64,000 nucleotides of DNA from Streptomyces bungoensis (GCF_001514215.1 NZ_KQ948870.1:107171-171170); one strand, 5' to 3'; counted from the first letter of the stretch, positions 41,901 through 50,397 are shown. The notes: generated from the letters alone by a model not told the origin. Translations and numbers: made by a program.

Positions 41901-43992
41901 GGCGGCCGTCGAGGACGCGGGCCGGCTGCGCGACGCCCTGGGCACGGCACTGCCCGTGGGCGTCCCGGAGGCCTTCACCGAGCCGGTCAAGGATCCGCTC
42001 GGTGACCTCCTCGCGCGCTACGCCCGCACGCACGGCCCCTTCACGTCGGCCACCGCGGCGGCCCGCTTCGGCCTGGGTGCGGCGGTCACCGAGGGCGCCC
42101 TGCACCGGCTGGCCGCGAGCGGCCGGGTCGTCCAGGGCGAGTTCCATCCGGCGGGCATCGGCCAGGAGTGGTGCGACGCGGCCGTGCTGCGCCGGCTGCG
42201 CCGCCGCTCCCTGGCCGCGCTGCGGCACGAGCTGGAGCCCGTGCCGCCCGCCGCCCTCGCCCAGTTCCTGCCGCAGTGGCAGCACATCGGCAAGGGCCAC
42301 GGGCTGCGCGGCATCGACGGACTGGTGCGCGCCGTCGAGCAGTTGCAGGGCGCGTCCGTGCCCGCCTCCGCGCTCGAGAAGCTGGTCCTGCCCTCCCGGG
42401 TGGCCGGGTACACGCCGTCGATGCTCGACGAACTCACCGCCGCGGGGGAGGTGGTGTGGGCGGGGGCGGGCGCCCTGCCCGGCAAGGACGGCTGGGTCTC
42501 GCTCTACCTGGCCGACGCCGCGCCCCTGCTCCTGCCGGCGCCGCACCCCCTGGAGCTGACCGCGCTCCACCAGTCCGTCCTGGACGCCCTCTCCGGGGGC
42601 TACGGCCTGTTCTTCCGGCAGATCGCCGACCGGGTCCGCGCCACCACCCACCCCGACGCCACCGATCCGCAACTGGCCGACGCCCTGTGGGACCTGGCCT
42701 GGTCGGGTCGGCTCACCAACGACACCCTCGCCCCGATGCGCTCCCTGCTGGGCTCGGGCCGTACGGCGGGCTCGACCGCCCACCGCGCCAAACGCGCCGT
42801 CCCACGCGGCCGTTACGGCTCCCTGACGGCTGCCGCCCGCACCGCCTCGCGCACCGGCCCGCCGACGGTGGCCGGCCGCTGGTCCGTGCTCCCCGCGCCC
42901 GAACCGGACGCCACCGTGCGCGCCCACGCACTGGCCCGCACCCTCCTGGACCGGCACGGAGTGGTCACCCGGGGAGCGGTGGCCGCGGAGGGGGTCGAGG
43001 GCGGCTTCTCGGCGGTCTACCGCGTGCTGTCGGCCTTCGAGGACAGCGGCCAGGCGCGGCGCGGCTACGTGGTCGAGGGCCTGGGCGCCGCCCAGTTCGC
43101 GATGGACGGCGCGGTCGACCGTCTCCGCGCGGTGTCCACCGCCCGCGAACGCGGCGAGAGCCTGTCCGCCCCCGGCCGGCCGAACGGCTTCGGCGACGGT
43201 GCCGCCTCCCCCTTCCCCGCCGGCGGCCACGCCACCCCGAGCGCCTCCGACCCCGCCGACGGCGGACTCACGCACCCGGGCGTCGACGGCGACTTCACCT
43301 GGCCACCGCGGAACAACCCCGCCGGGCCGGGCGACTTCGGCTGGTCGCCGGAGAACGCCCTCGGGCCCTCGGGCGACTTCGCCTGGACGCCGCGGGACCC
43401 CGCCCTGCCCGGCGAGCTCGCCTGGCCGCCCGAGAACCCCCGCCCCGCCCCGGGCGACCACGTCTCCCCGCGCGACCTCCGCCCGGCCGACCCGTTCGCC
43501 TCCCCGGGCTACGGCGGTCCGCGCGGCGGGCCCGCCGCCCCCTACGGCCCGCCGTCCAGCCGGAGCTTCGGCGACCGCCGTGGCGGCTCCTCCTCCCCCG
43601 ACCCCCGCGCCGTGGTCCTCGCCGCGGCCGACCCCGCCAACGCCTACGGGGCGGCTCTCGGCTGGCCCGAGCCGCCGGCCGGAGCCGGGCACAAGCCGGG
43701 CCGCAAGGCGGGCTCGCTCGTCGTGCTGGTGGAGGGCGAGCTGACGCTGTACATGGAACGCGGCGGCAAGACGCTGCTGGCCTGGCCGTCCGACCCGGAC
43801 GCGGCCGCCGCCGACGACCCACGTCTGCGCATGGCTGCCGAGGCCCTTGCCGGGGCGGCCAGGGCGGGCTCCCTCGGTACGGTCACGGTGGAGCGGGTCA
43901 ACGGCGCGCAGGCGCTCACCTCGCCGGTGGGCACGCTGCTGGAGGGAGCCGGGTTCATCGCGACTCCGCGCGGCCTGCGTCTGAGAGCCTGA
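38911..43992 (+). CDS. lhr: Lhr-type ATP-dependent DNA helicase
   Basis: 1693 residues. Lhr is a 3'-5' DNA translocase/helicase linked to repair in actinobacteria. Walker A APTGSGKT (48-55), DEVH (172-175), GLSATVRP, then SGLQRVGRAGHQVG (motif VI), followed by the winged-helix and the large Lhr C-terminal domain. Around residues 1455-1525 the C-terminal region is interrupted by a disordered Pro/Gly/Trp repeat (GDFTWPP, GDFGWSP, GDFAWTP, GELAWPP), not part of the family core. The ATG at 38911 is fixed by homology and by the promoter directly upstream. The nei gene follows 78 bp downstream, as in mycobacteria, suggesting a repair unit. Confidence 0.95.
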   Translation: MVGSAHRALEGFSPATRGWFAGAFSAPTAAQAGAWRAIGEGSDVLVVAPTGSGKTLAAFLAALDQLASTPPPADPRKRCRVLYVSPLKALAVDVERNLRSPLTGIRQESVRLGLPEPEVKVGIRSGDTPAAERRALSTRPPDILITTPESLFLMLTSATRDALTGIETVILDEVHAVAGTKRGAHLALSLERLDELLPRPARRIGLSATVRPVDEVARYLSPRRKVEIVQPESGKEFDLSVVVPVEDMGELGGSPAADGDEGAERPSIWPHVEERIADLVQAHRSTIVFANSRRLAERLCNRLNEIAYERATGETLDEHHAPAQLMGGSGAAQGAPQVIARAHHGSVSKEQRALVEEDLKAGRLPAVVATSSLELGIDMGAVDLVVQVESPPSVASGLQRVGRAGHQVGAVSTGVVFPKYRGDLVQAAVVTERMRSGAIESLRVPANPLDVLAQQLVAMTALDAWQFDDLLALVRRAAPFASLPESAFTATLDMLAGRYPSDAFAELRPRVVWDRVTGTITGRPGAQRLAVTSGGTIPDRGLFGVFLAGSDPKKGGGRVGELDEEMVYESRVGDVFTLGTSSWRIEDITRDRVLVSPAPGVPGRLPFWKGDQLGRPLELGRAVGAFLREVGALAEEDARLRLLAAGLDAWAVDNVLSYLHEQREACGHVPDDRTIVVERFRDELGDWRVVVHSPFGAQVHAPWALALGARLSERYGMDAQVMHADDGIVLRLPDADLMGLDLLDQEPAKAGTEYDSEQAPVGAADVAFDKGEVDQIVTDQVGSSALFASRFRECAARALLLPRRNPGKRTPLWQQRQRAAQLLQVASEFGSFPIVLEAIRECLQDVFDVPGLVELMGDIESRKVRLVEVTTPEPSPFARSLLFGYVAQFLYEGDSPLAERRAAALSLDSRLLAELLGQAELRELLDAEVLTELERELQWLAEDRRVKDVEGVADVLRLLGPLTDAELAERGADPQWAPELAAARRAIRVRIAGAEHWAAVEDAGRLRDALGTALPVGVPEAFTEPVKDPLGDLLARYARTHGPFTSATAAARFGLGAAVTEGALHRLAASGRVVQGEFHPAGIGQEWCDAAVLRRLRRRSLAALRHELEPVPPAALAQFLPQWQHIGKGHGLRGIDGLVRAVEQLQGASVPASALEKLVLPSRVAGYTPSMLDELTAAGEVVWAGAGALPGKDGWVSLYLADAAPLLLPAPHPLELTALHQSVLDALSGGYGLFFRQIADRVRATTHPDATDPQLADALWDLAWSGRLTNDTLAPMRSLLGSGRTAGSTAHRAKRAVPRGRYGSLTAAARTASRTGPPTVAGRWSVLPAPEPDATVRAHALARTLLDRHGVVTRGAVAAEGVEGGFSAVYRVLSAFEDSGQARRGYVVEGLGAAQFAMDGAVDRLRAVSTARERGESLSAPGRPNGFGDGAASPFPAGGHATPSASDPADGGLTHPGVDGDFTWPPRNNPAGPGDFGWSPENALGPSGDFAWTPRDPALPGELAWPPENPRPAPGDHVSPRDLRPADPFASPGYGGPRGGPAAPYGPPSSRSFGDRRGGSSSPDPRAVVLAAADPANAYGAALGWPEPPAGAGHKPGRKAGSLVVLVEGELTLYMERGGKTLLAWPSDPDAAAADDPRLRMAAEALAGAARAGSLGTVTVERVNGAQALTSPVGTLLEGAGFIATPRGLRLRA

Positions 43993-44069
43993 CCCGGGTA
44001 CCGCCGGCGCCGCGGGGCCCCCGCCGGCACGGCCCGCCACACGTCACCCCTTCGTGGCACCCTTGACGC

Positions 44070-44924
44070 ATGCCCGAAGGTGACACGGTCTGGCAGGCCG
44101 CGAGACGGCTGCACGAGGCCCTCGCGGGCGAGGTGCTGACCCGAAGCGACTTCCGGGTGCCGAAGTACGCGACGGTCGACCTGACCGGGCGGGCGGTGCT
44201 GAGCACGACGCCCCGCGGCAAACACCTGCTCACCCGGATCGAGGGCGGTCTGACCCTGCACACCCATCTGCGGATGGAGGGCGCCTGGAAGGTGTTCGGC
44301 GCGGGCGAGCGCTGGCGGGGCGGCCCCGCCCACCAGATCCGCCTCATCCTGGGCACCGCCGACCGGACGGCCGTCGGGTACCGGCTGCCGGTCCTGGAGC
44401 TGCTGCGCACCGGCGAGGAGGAGCGGGCCGTCGGCCACCTCGGACCCGACCTGCTCGGGCCGGACTGGGACCCCGGGCGCGCCCTCGCCAACCTCCTCGA
44501 GGATCCCGCCCGCGAGCTCGGCGAGGCCCTGCTGGACCAGCGCAATCTCGCCGGCATCGGCAACGTGTACAAGAGCGAGCTGTGCTTCCTGCTCGGCGTC
44601 ACCCCCTGGCTGCCGGCCGGCGCCCTGCCCGCGGACCGCGCCGCCCAGCTGGCGCCGCTCGCCAAGAAGCTGCTGGACGCCAACCGCGACCGCCCGGTCC
44701 GCAAGACGACGGCTCTGCCCAGGCCGGACCTGTTCGTGTACGGCCGCGCGTTCCGCCCCTGCCTGCGCTGCGGTACGCCGGTCCGGGTGGCCGACCAGGG
44801 CGACGGCTCCCAGGAGCGCCCCACCTACTGGTGCCCGGCCTGCCAGACCGGCCCCGCGCCGGCGCCGGGCACGGCGCAGCAGTGGCGGGAGCGCTACCCC
44901 CGCCGCCCGTCCGCTTCCTACTGA
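44070..44924 (+). CDS. nei: Endonuclease VIII-like DNA glycosylase (Fpg/Nei family, Nei2-like)
   Basis: 284 residues. Removes oxidised pyrimidines and nicks the abasic site. Catalytic Pro2-Glu3 (PEGDTVW), the lysine in TPRGKHLL, an H2TH motif (LDQRNLAGIGNVYKSE) and a C-terminal zinc finger (CLRCGTPV and YWCPAC). The start is certain because Pro2 must be the N-terminal nucleophile after Met removal. It lies directly downstream of lhr and is probably coexpressed. Confidence 0.93.
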   Translation: MPEGDTVWQAARRLHEALAGEVLTRSDFRVPKYATVDLTGRAVLSTTPRGKHLLTRIEGGLTLHTHLRMEGAWKVFGAGERWRGGPAHQIRLILGTADRTAVGYRLPVLELLRTGEEERAVGHLGPDLLGPDWDPGRALANLLEDPARELGEALLDQRNLAGIGNVYKSELCFLLGVTPWLPAGALPADRAAQLAPLAKKLLDANRDRPVRKTTALPRPDLFVYGRAFRPCLRCGTPVRVADQGDGSQERPTYWCPACQTGPAPAPGTAQQWRERYPRRPSASY

Positions 44925-45021
44925 CCGACAGCCTTTCCCCGTCCGGGAGTTGACGACAGGTCACTTTGGACCGGGGGCTGGACGTCGACAGGGAAGGCGC
45001 CGGCTCCGGACGCGTCGGCGT

Positions 45022-45300
45022 TCACGACGGGTCAGGTCCTGCGGCCGAACGGCGGCGGCGCCATGCCCTGGCAGCGTCCTCCGCCCGCCAGGCGGTGCCC
45101 CACCGCCCCGCCGCCACGGCTCCCGCCGCCCGGCCCTTGGGCACGCAGTGCACCGGCAGCACGCTGAGTCCCCACCCGCCGATCGCGACGGCCCCCTCGA
45201 TCAGTCCCGGGTCCTCGCGCAGCGCGATCCGGAGCACGGCCCACCACCACACCCCTCCCAGTCCGAGAGCGGCCCCCCAGCGCACCGTCCGCCTCACCAT
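45022..45300 (-). CDS. Small membrane protein of unknown function
   Basis: 92 residues. Two hydrophobic stretches (WGAALGLGGVWWWAVLRIAL and IEGAVAIGGWGLSVLPV) are followed by a basic tail (RAWRRRRSAAG). The ATG at 45300 has an excellent SD (GGAGGT, 7 nt upstream), which makes a real gene likely. It lies 99 bp downstream of dps on the same strand and converges on nei. No family recognised. Confidence 0.65.
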   Translation of the reverse strand: MVRRTVRWGAALGLGGVWWWAVLRIALREDPGLIEGAVAIGGWGLSVLPVHCVPKGRAAGAVAAGRWGTAWRAEDAARAWRRRRSAAGPDPS

Positions 45301-45399
45301 GGCCGCCACCTCCAGCGGGACGCTAGAACGCCGTCTCACCCGCGCGGGAGGCGCACCGGAGGGCTCACGGATGCAGGCGCCGGGCCGTATCCGCACCGT

Positions 45400-45870
45400 T
45401 CACGCGTTCTCGGCCTGGAACATCCAGTGATGTTTCTCCAGGTCCGCGGTGATGCCGATGAAGAGGTCCTGGGAGACGGGGTCCGCCTCGCCGGTGGCCG
45501 ACACACGGTCCCGCATCCGCGTGATCACCGCGCCCAGCGCGTCGACCATCGTGCGGACCGCGTCCGTGTCCTTGATCCAGCCGGCCGGGGTGGTGCCCAT
45601 GCCGCTGCCGGAGGCCACGGTGGCGGCCCGCCCGTCGGGCGGCACACCGAGTGCCGAGGCCCGCTCGGCCACCGTGTCGGAGTGGGTGCGCGCGGAGCCG
45701 ACGACCTCGTCGAGCTGCAGGTGGATGGACCGGAAGCGGGGCCCGACCACGTTCCAGTGGATCTGCTTGGCGGCCAGCGAGAGGTCCACCAGGTCCAGGA
45801 GGGCACCCTGCAGCGCCTCGGCCACGGTCTTCAGGGCGTCGTCGGGCAACGGGCTCTTCACGACGTACAT
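45400..45870 (-). CDS. dpsB: Dps-family ferritin-like protein
   Basis: 156 residues. A four-helix Dps subunit that oxidises and stores iron and protects DNA. The intersubunit ferroxidase motif KQIHWNVVGPRFRSIHLQLDEV is intact, and a C-terminal DLEKHHWMFQAENA helix is typical. There is little extension at either terminus, unlike DpsA/DpsC of S. coelicolor. By position it corresponds to DpsB; the symbol is by synteny. ATG at 45870. Stress regulation is likely, but no clear promoter was identified in the 184 bp upstream, which also holds the clgR terminator. Confidence 0.88.
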   Translation of the reverse strand: MYVVKSPLPDDALKTVAEALQGALLDLVDLSLAAKQIHWNVVGPRFRSIHLQLDEVVGSARTHSDTVAERASALGVPPDGRAATVASGSGMGTTPAGWIKDTDAVRTMVDALGAVITRMRDRVSATGEADPVSQDLFIGITADLEKHHWMFQAENA

Positions 45871-45970
45871 CCGTTACCTCCGGTGGTTCGGCGCCGTCAC
45901 GTCTCTCCACCATGACCGCCCCACCGGATACCGGCAAACGGACGCAGAACTTCCACCGGAAGGACGACGA

Positions 45971-46020
45971 AAGCCCCGTCCGGTTCCTCCAGGGCTTCCT
46001 GGAGGAACCGGCCGGGGCTT
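45971..46020. terminator. Strong hairpin terminator downstream of clgR
   Basis: A 22-bp stem with one mismatch (45971-45993 with 45998-46020) and a 4-nt loop, between the clgR stop and the dps start region on the minus strand. Confidence 0.85.
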
Positions 46021-46054
46021 CACACGTCTCGGATCGCTCAGCCGCGCGCGTACG

Positions 46055-46429
46055 TCACGCGGCGACCACGTCCACGGCCTCGGCGGGTGCCTTGATGGTC
46101 ACCCGTTCCGGTGGCACACCGGTCACCGACACGGAACCCAGCATCGGACGGACCGGCGTGGGCACGGGCTCGGTGGCACGGGCGGACTGGGCGAGTTCGG
46201 CGAGCGCCAGCTCGTCGCTCACTTCCCGCATGAGTTCCGACATCCGTACGTCCAGCGCGTCGCAGATGGCGGAGAGCAGCTCGGAGGAAGCCTCCTTCTG
46301 CCCCCGCTCCACCTCGGAGAGATAGCCGAGTGAGACTCGGGCGGACGAGGAGACTTCGCGCAGAGTACGGCCCTGGCGTTGGCGCTGCCGACGCAGCACG
46401 TCACCCAGCAGGCGACGGAGCAGAATCAT
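46055..46429 (-). CDS. clgR: ClgR-type XRE regulator of Clp/Lon proteases
   Basis: 124 residues. An XRE helix-turn-helix (GRTLREVSSSARVSLGYLSEVERGQKEASSELLSAICDAL) with the exact wording of actinobacterial ClgR, which activates clpP1P2, clpC1 and lon. The C-terminus ends VDVVAA; terminal Ala-Ala makes Streptomyces ClgR a ClpP substrate, giving feedback. ATG at 46429 with GGGAG 6 nt upstream; the upstream in-frame start lacks an SD. It lies between cinA and dps on the minus strand with 109 bp of own upstream sequence. Confidence 0.9.
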   Translation of the reverse strand: MILLRRLLGDVLRRQRQRQGRTLREVSSSARVSLGYLSEVERGQKEASSELLSAICDALDVRMSELMREVSDELALAELAQSARATEPVPTPVRPMLGSVSVTGVPPERVTIKAPAEAVDVVAA

Positions 46430-46538
46430 CGGTGGCTCCCTCCTCGGACCGCGTAGCCGCATCCTTCTCGCCCCACCGTACCGCCTTGCGCCGCGGCCGT
46501 GCGGGGAGCGATGTCGTGTTCACTCAGGGCTGCAAACA

Positions 46539-47084
46539 TCAAAACCCCCCGTTCCGTTCCGTATCCTGTGCCCGCTCATTCCCAGTCTGTTCGCCCGCAA
46601 GCTCCTTCAGAAGCAGTGCGAGTACGCTCCGTACACTCTCCATACGAATTTCCGCACGGCTGCCGTTCAACCGCAGGGCCTCCACTTTTCCGCCACCGGC
46701 AGAACCTGAGTGGGCGCCCGGCGGCCCGTCGACGGCGACGTACACCGTCCCGACGGGCCGGCCGTCCTGCGGGTCGGGGCCGGCGACTCCGGTCGTCGCG
46801 ATGCCCCAGTCGGCTCCCAGCGCCGTGCGCACCCCGGCCGCCATCTGGGCCGCGACCTGCGGATCCACCGCCCCGTGCCGGGCCAGCAGGGCCGCGTCGA
46901 CCGCCAGCAGCTGGTGCTTGAGCTCGGTGGCGTAGGCGGTGACCGAGCCCCGCAGGACCTTGGACGCCCCCGGGACGGCCGTGATCTCCGCCGCGACCAG
47001 GCCACCGGTGAGCGACTCGGCGACGGCGAGGGTCTGGCCCCTCACGGTCAGTAGTCGCACCAGTTCGGTGGCCGGGGAACTCAC
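46539..47084 (-). CDS. cinA: CinA C-terminal domain protein (NMN amidohydrolase family)
   Basis: 181 residues. Stand-alone CinA C-terminal domain with VAESLTGGLVAAEIT, GVAGPDPQDGRPVGTVYVAV and a final helix. It deamidates nicotinamide mononucleotide. The N-terminal ADP-ribose pyrophosphatase (COG1058) domain is absent, as usual in actinobacteria. GTG at 47084 overlaps the pgsA stop by 4 nt. A Gly-Gly-Phe C-terminal tail (ERAQDTERNGGF) follows the domain. Confidence 0.9.
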   Translation of the reverse strand: MSSPATELVRLLTVRGQTLAVAESLTGGLVAAEITAVPGASKVLRGSVTAYATELKHQLLAVDAALLARHGAVDPQVAAQMAAGVRTALGADWGIATTGVAGPDPQDGRPVGTVYVAVDGPPGAHSGSAGGGKVEALRLNGSRAEIRMESVRSVLALLLKELAGEQTGNERAQDTERNGGF

Positions 47085-47854
47085 GATTCCGTCTCCTCCA
47101 ACGCCGCCGCGCGCTCGGCGATTCCCCGGCGGCGCAGCACAATGGCCTGTCTCACATAGTCGAGGCCTGTAACGACGGTGAGGACGACCGCCACGGCCAT
47201 CACCCAGAACCTCAGGGACGCCAGCCACCCCGTCAGTGCCAGGACGTACATCCCGACGGCGACGCCCTGGGTGAGCGTCTTGAGCTTGCCGCCCCGGCTG
47301 GCGGGGATCACGCCGTAGCGAATGACGAGAAAACGCAGCAGCGTGATGCCGAGTTCCCGGCCGAGGATCACGGCGGTCACCCACCACGGCAGGTCGCCCA
47401 GGCCGGACAGGCAGACGAGCGCCGCCCCCATGATCGCCTTGTCGGCGATGGGGTCGGCGATCTTCCCGAAGTCGGTGACCAGGTTGTAGGTGCGCGCCAG
47501 GTGCCCGTCGAACAGGTCGGTGATCATGGCGATGGCGAACGCCGCCCAGGCCAGCGAGCGCCAGGCCGGGTCGTAGCCGCCGTCCGCCAGCATCAGCGCG
47601 ACGAAGCCGGGGACGAGGAACAGCCGGAGCATCGTCAGCAGATTGGCGACGTTCCACACGCTCGCCTGGTTGACGGCCGCGGCCGCGATCTTCCCGCCGC
47701 GCGCGGGCCTGGCCCCGTCCGCCGGGGCGGCGGAGCCGGGAGCGGGAGCAGAGCCGGAGACCTCGGACGCAACGCCGTCGGCAGCGGCGGCGGAACTCCG
47801 GGCGCCCTGCGCGCCGGAGGAGCCACCCGCGGCGGATGCCGGGACTCCGGTCAT
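47081..47854 (-). CDS. pgsA: CDP-diacylglycerol--glycerol-3-phosphate 3-phosphatidyltransferase
   Basis: 257 residues. An integral membrane enzyme making phosphatidylglycerol phosphate. The CDP-alcohol phosphotransferase signature is complete: DLFDGHLARTYNLVTDFGKI followed by ADPIADK. An Ala/Ser-rich N-terminal extension of about 60 residues precedes the family start (VNQASVWNVANLLTMLRL). The ATG overlaps the rimO stop (ATGA) and its own stop overlaps cinA, giving a tightly coupled rimO-pgsA-cinA operon. Another CDP-alcohol transferase of the PgsA2 type cannot be excluded. Confidence 0.9.
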   Translation of the reverse strand: MTGVPASAAGGSSGAQGARSSAAAADGVASEVSGSAPAPGSAAPADGARPARGGKIAAAAVNQASVWNVANLLTMLRLFLVPGFVALMLADGGYDPAWRSLAWAAFAIAMITDLFDGHLARTYNLVTDFGKIADPIADKAIMGAALVCLSGLGDLPWWVTAVILGRELGITLLRFLVIRYGVIPASRGGKLKTLTQGVAVGMYVLALTGWLASLRFWVMAVAVVLTVVTGLDYVRQAIVLRRRGIAERAAALEETES

Positions 47855-49320
47855 CTGCCCGCCTCCTCAACTCCCGCGAGCGAGCTCAGCGGCTCGGCCA
47901 CCAGGTCGACACCCTCCGTACCGACCACCTTCGCCTCGACCATACGTCCGACGGTCAGGCCCTCGCCCGTCGTGAGCAGCACCTGGCCGTCGGTCTCCGG
48001 CGCCTGGTGCGCGGCACGGCCGTGGACGCCCTCCTCCTCGTCCACGGACTCCACGAGGACGCGCACGGTCTCCCCCACGCGCTCCTCCGCCCGCTGCGAG
48101 ACGAGCTCCTCGGCCAGCCGGGACACCCGCGCCAGGCGCTCGGCGACGACGTCCTCGTCGAGCTTGCCGTCGTAGGTGGCCGCCTCGGTGCCCTCCTCGT
48201 CGGAGTAGCCGAAGACGCCGATGGCGTCCAGGCGGGCGCCGTTCAGGAAGCGCTCGAGCTCGGCCAGGTCGGCCTCGGTCTCGCCGGGGAAGCCGACGAT
48301 GAAGTTGGAGCGCACACCGGCCTCGGGCGCCTTGCCGCGGATGGTGTCCAGCAGCTCCAGGAAGCGGTCGGTGTCGCCGAAGCGGCGCATGGCGCGCAGC
48401 ACGGCGGGCGCGGAGTGCTGGAAGGACAGGTCGAAGTACGGCACGACCTTCGGGGTGGAGGTCAGCACGTCGATCAGGCCCGGGCGCATCTCGGCCGGCT
48501 GCAGGTAGCTGACGCGCACGCGCTCGATGCCGTCGACCTCGGCCAGCTCCGGCAGCAGGGACTCCAGCAGGCGGATGTCGCCGAGATCCTTGCCGTAGGA
48601 GGTGTTGTTCTCGGAGACCAGCATGATCTCCTTCACGCCCTGCTCGGCCAGCCAGCGCGTCTCGTTCAGCACGTCGCTGGGGCGGCGGGAGATGAAGGAG
48701 CCGCGGAAGGACGGGATGGCGCAGAAGGAGCAGCGCCGGTCGCAGCCGGAGGCGAGCTTCACCGAGGCGACCGGGGCGCCGCCCAGCCGGCGGCGCAGGG
48801 GCGCGCGGGGGCCGGAGGCGGGCGCGACTCCCTCGGGAAGGTCGGCGGGGGCGTGGCCGGGCAGCGCGACGGAGGCGGCCGACTCCTGCCGCTCGGCCGG
48901 GCTGATCGGCAGGAGCTTGCGGCGGTCGCGCGGGGTGTGGGAGGCGTGGATGCCGCCGGAGAGGATGGTCTGCAGGCGGTCGGAGATGTCCGTGTAGTCG
49001 TCGAAGCCGAGCACACCGTCGGCCTCGGGCAGCGCCTCGGCGAGCTCCTTGCCGTACCGCTCGGCCATGCAGCCCACCGCCACGACGGCCTGGGTTCTGC
49101 CCTGGCCCTTGAGGTCGTTGGCCTCCAGCAGGGCGTCGACGGAGTCCTTCTTGGCGGCCTCGACGAAGCCACAGGTGTTGACCACGGCGACGTCGGCGTC
49201 CGCGGCGTCCTCGACGAGCTGCCAGCCGTCCGCCTCCAAACGGCCTGCGAGCTCCTCCGAGTCCACCTCGTTGCGGGCGCAGCCAAGAGTGACGAGTGCG
49301 ACGGTACGGCGTTCAGGCAT
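47851..49320 (-). CDS. rimO: Ribosomal protein S12 methylthiotransferase
   Basis: 489 residues. Methylthiolates the conserved aspartate of S12. Auxiliary cluster C14 (TLGCARNEVD), C50 (NTCGF) and C84 (VGCMAER); radical-SAM cluster SGCDRRCSFC (C193, C197, C200). A TRAM domain is at the C-terminus. An insertion of about 50 residues (about 130-180, Pro/Ala-rich) before the radical-SAM core is longer than in E. coli. ATG at 49320; no good SD. First gene of the rimO-pgsA-cinA operon. Confidence 0.94.
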   Translation of the reverse strand: MPERRTVALVTLGCARNEVDSEELAGRLEADGWQLVEDAADADVAVVNTCGFVEAAKKDSVDALLEANDLKGQGRTQAVVAVGCMAERYGKELAEALPEADGVLGFDDYTDISDRLQTILSGGIHASHTPRDRRKLLPISPAERQESAASVALPGHAPADLPEGVAPASGPRAPLRRRLGGAPVASVKLASGCDRRCSFCAIPSFRGSFISRRPSDVLNETRWLAEQGVKEIMLVSENNTSYGKDLGDIRLLESLLPELAEVDGIERVRVSYLQPAEMRPGLIDVLTSTPKVVPYFDLSFQHSAPAVLRAMRRFGDTDRFLELLDTIRGKAPEAGVRSNFIVGFPGETEADLAELERFLNGARLDAIGVFGYSDEEGTEAATYDGKLDEDVVAERLARVSRLAEELVSQRAEERVGETVRVLVESVDEEEGVHGRAAHQAPETDGQVLLTTGEGLTVGRMVEAKVVGTEGVDLVAEPLSSLAGVEEAGR

Positions 49321-49421
49321 GGGCTCAAGACTACTTCGTCCCGCCGACAGCCCACGTCGACGGGGTCGGGGCCCACCGATCGCGGCAGGCCCCGTCACAC
49401 ACGTCCCCCGCAGGGGCCCCG

Positions 49422-50273
49422 CTAGCCGACCTCGGGGTCGCCCTTGGTGTAGGTCAGGCGCTCCACCGCGCCCGGCCGGAAGTCGTCCTGGATCTTCTTG
49501 CCGTTGACGTACAGCTGGATCGCGCCGGCGTCGCCGAGGATCAGGTTGATCTTGGTGTTGTCCTGGAAGGTCTTGGACTCGCCCTTCTTCAGCAGTCCGT
49601 CGAAGAGCATACGGCCGTTGTGGTCCTTGGCGGAGATCCAGCTGCGCCCGTTCGGGGCGCTGACCTGGACGGTGACCTTGTCCTGCGGCGCGGCCGCGAT
49701 GGCGCTGTCGGACGGCTCGGCCGTCGGCGCGGCGGGCTTGTCCTTCTTGGGCGTGGGCGAGGACGCCTGGGTGGGCGTGCGCGTGGTGCCCTCGGCCACC
49801 TGCGACTTGGCGTCGCTGCCGCTGTCGCCGCCCTTGAACGCGGTGAAGCCGACGAAACCGACGACGGCGACGATCGCGGCGACCATGGCCGCGGTCCAGT
49901 TGGGCCCCCGGCGCTCGGGGCGGATACGTTCCGCCTCGAACAGCGGCGCGGCCGGGGTCGGTGCGGGCCGCCCGCCGTGCTCGGCGTCGTACTGCGCGAT
50001 CAGTGGTGCGGGATCGAGGTGGACGGCTCGGGCGAGTGTGCGGATGTGCCCGCGGGCGTACACGTCGCCACCGCACGGGGCGAAGTCGTCCGCCTCGATG
50101 GCGTGCACGATGGCGGTGCGGACACGAGTGGCACGGCTGATGTCGTCGACGGTGCGGCCGGCCGCGATGCGCGCCTGCCGCAGGGCACGCCCCACGGAGG
50201 GACGGGCTTCCTCGGACACGCCGGACACGTCGGAGAACGGACGCTCGTCTTCAGGGGAGTTGCCGATGGACAC
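49422..50273 (-). CDS. RodZ-like cytoskeletal/membrane helix-turn-helix protein
   Basis: 283 residues. An N-terminal HTH_25 domain (VGRALRQARIAAGRTVDDISRATRVRTAIVHAIEADDF, YARGHIRTLARAV), a membrane helix (NWTAAMVAAIVAVVGFVGFTAF), a Thr/Pro-rich linker and a C-terminal DUF4115 domain (KVTVQVSAPNGRSWISAKDHNGRMLFDGLLKKGESKTF). This is the RodZ architecture, which ties MreB to the membrane in rods. In Streptomyces it lies beside ftsK. GTG at 50273 with AAAGG 7 nt upstream. Confidence 0.87.
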   Translation of the reverse strand: MSIGNSPEDERPFSDVSGVSEEARPSVGRALRQARIAAGRTVDDISRATRVRTAIVHAIEADDFAPCGGDVYARGHIRTLARAVHLDPAPLIAQYDAEHGGRPAPTPAAPLFEAERIRPERRGPNWTAAMVAAIVAVVGFVGFTAFKGGDSGSDAKSQVAEGTTRTPTQASSPTPKKDKPAAPTAEPSDSAIAAAPQDKVTVQVSAPNGRSWISAKDHNGRMLFDGLLKKGESKTFQDNTKINLILGDAGAIQLYVNGKKIQDDFRPGAVERLTYTKGDPEVG

Positions 50274-50369
50274 GGAGGCGCCTTTCGAGCGTTCTAAGCC
50301 ACCTGTGCTGGAGGTTCAGTCTAGGGGGGTGCGAAAGGGTGGAGCGACCGGGCGGTGGTGCTTTGTACG

Positions 50370-50397
50370 CCATCGGAATGGCCCGACAATCCGATGG
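50370..50397 (-). terminator. Possible ftsK terminator hairpin
   Basis: An 8-bp stem CCATCGGA/TCCGATGG (50370-50377 with 50390-50397), 12-nt loop, in the 280-bp gap between ftsK and the rodZ-like gene. It could equally be a regulatory dyad. Nothing else recognisable is in this gap. Confidence 0.35.
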
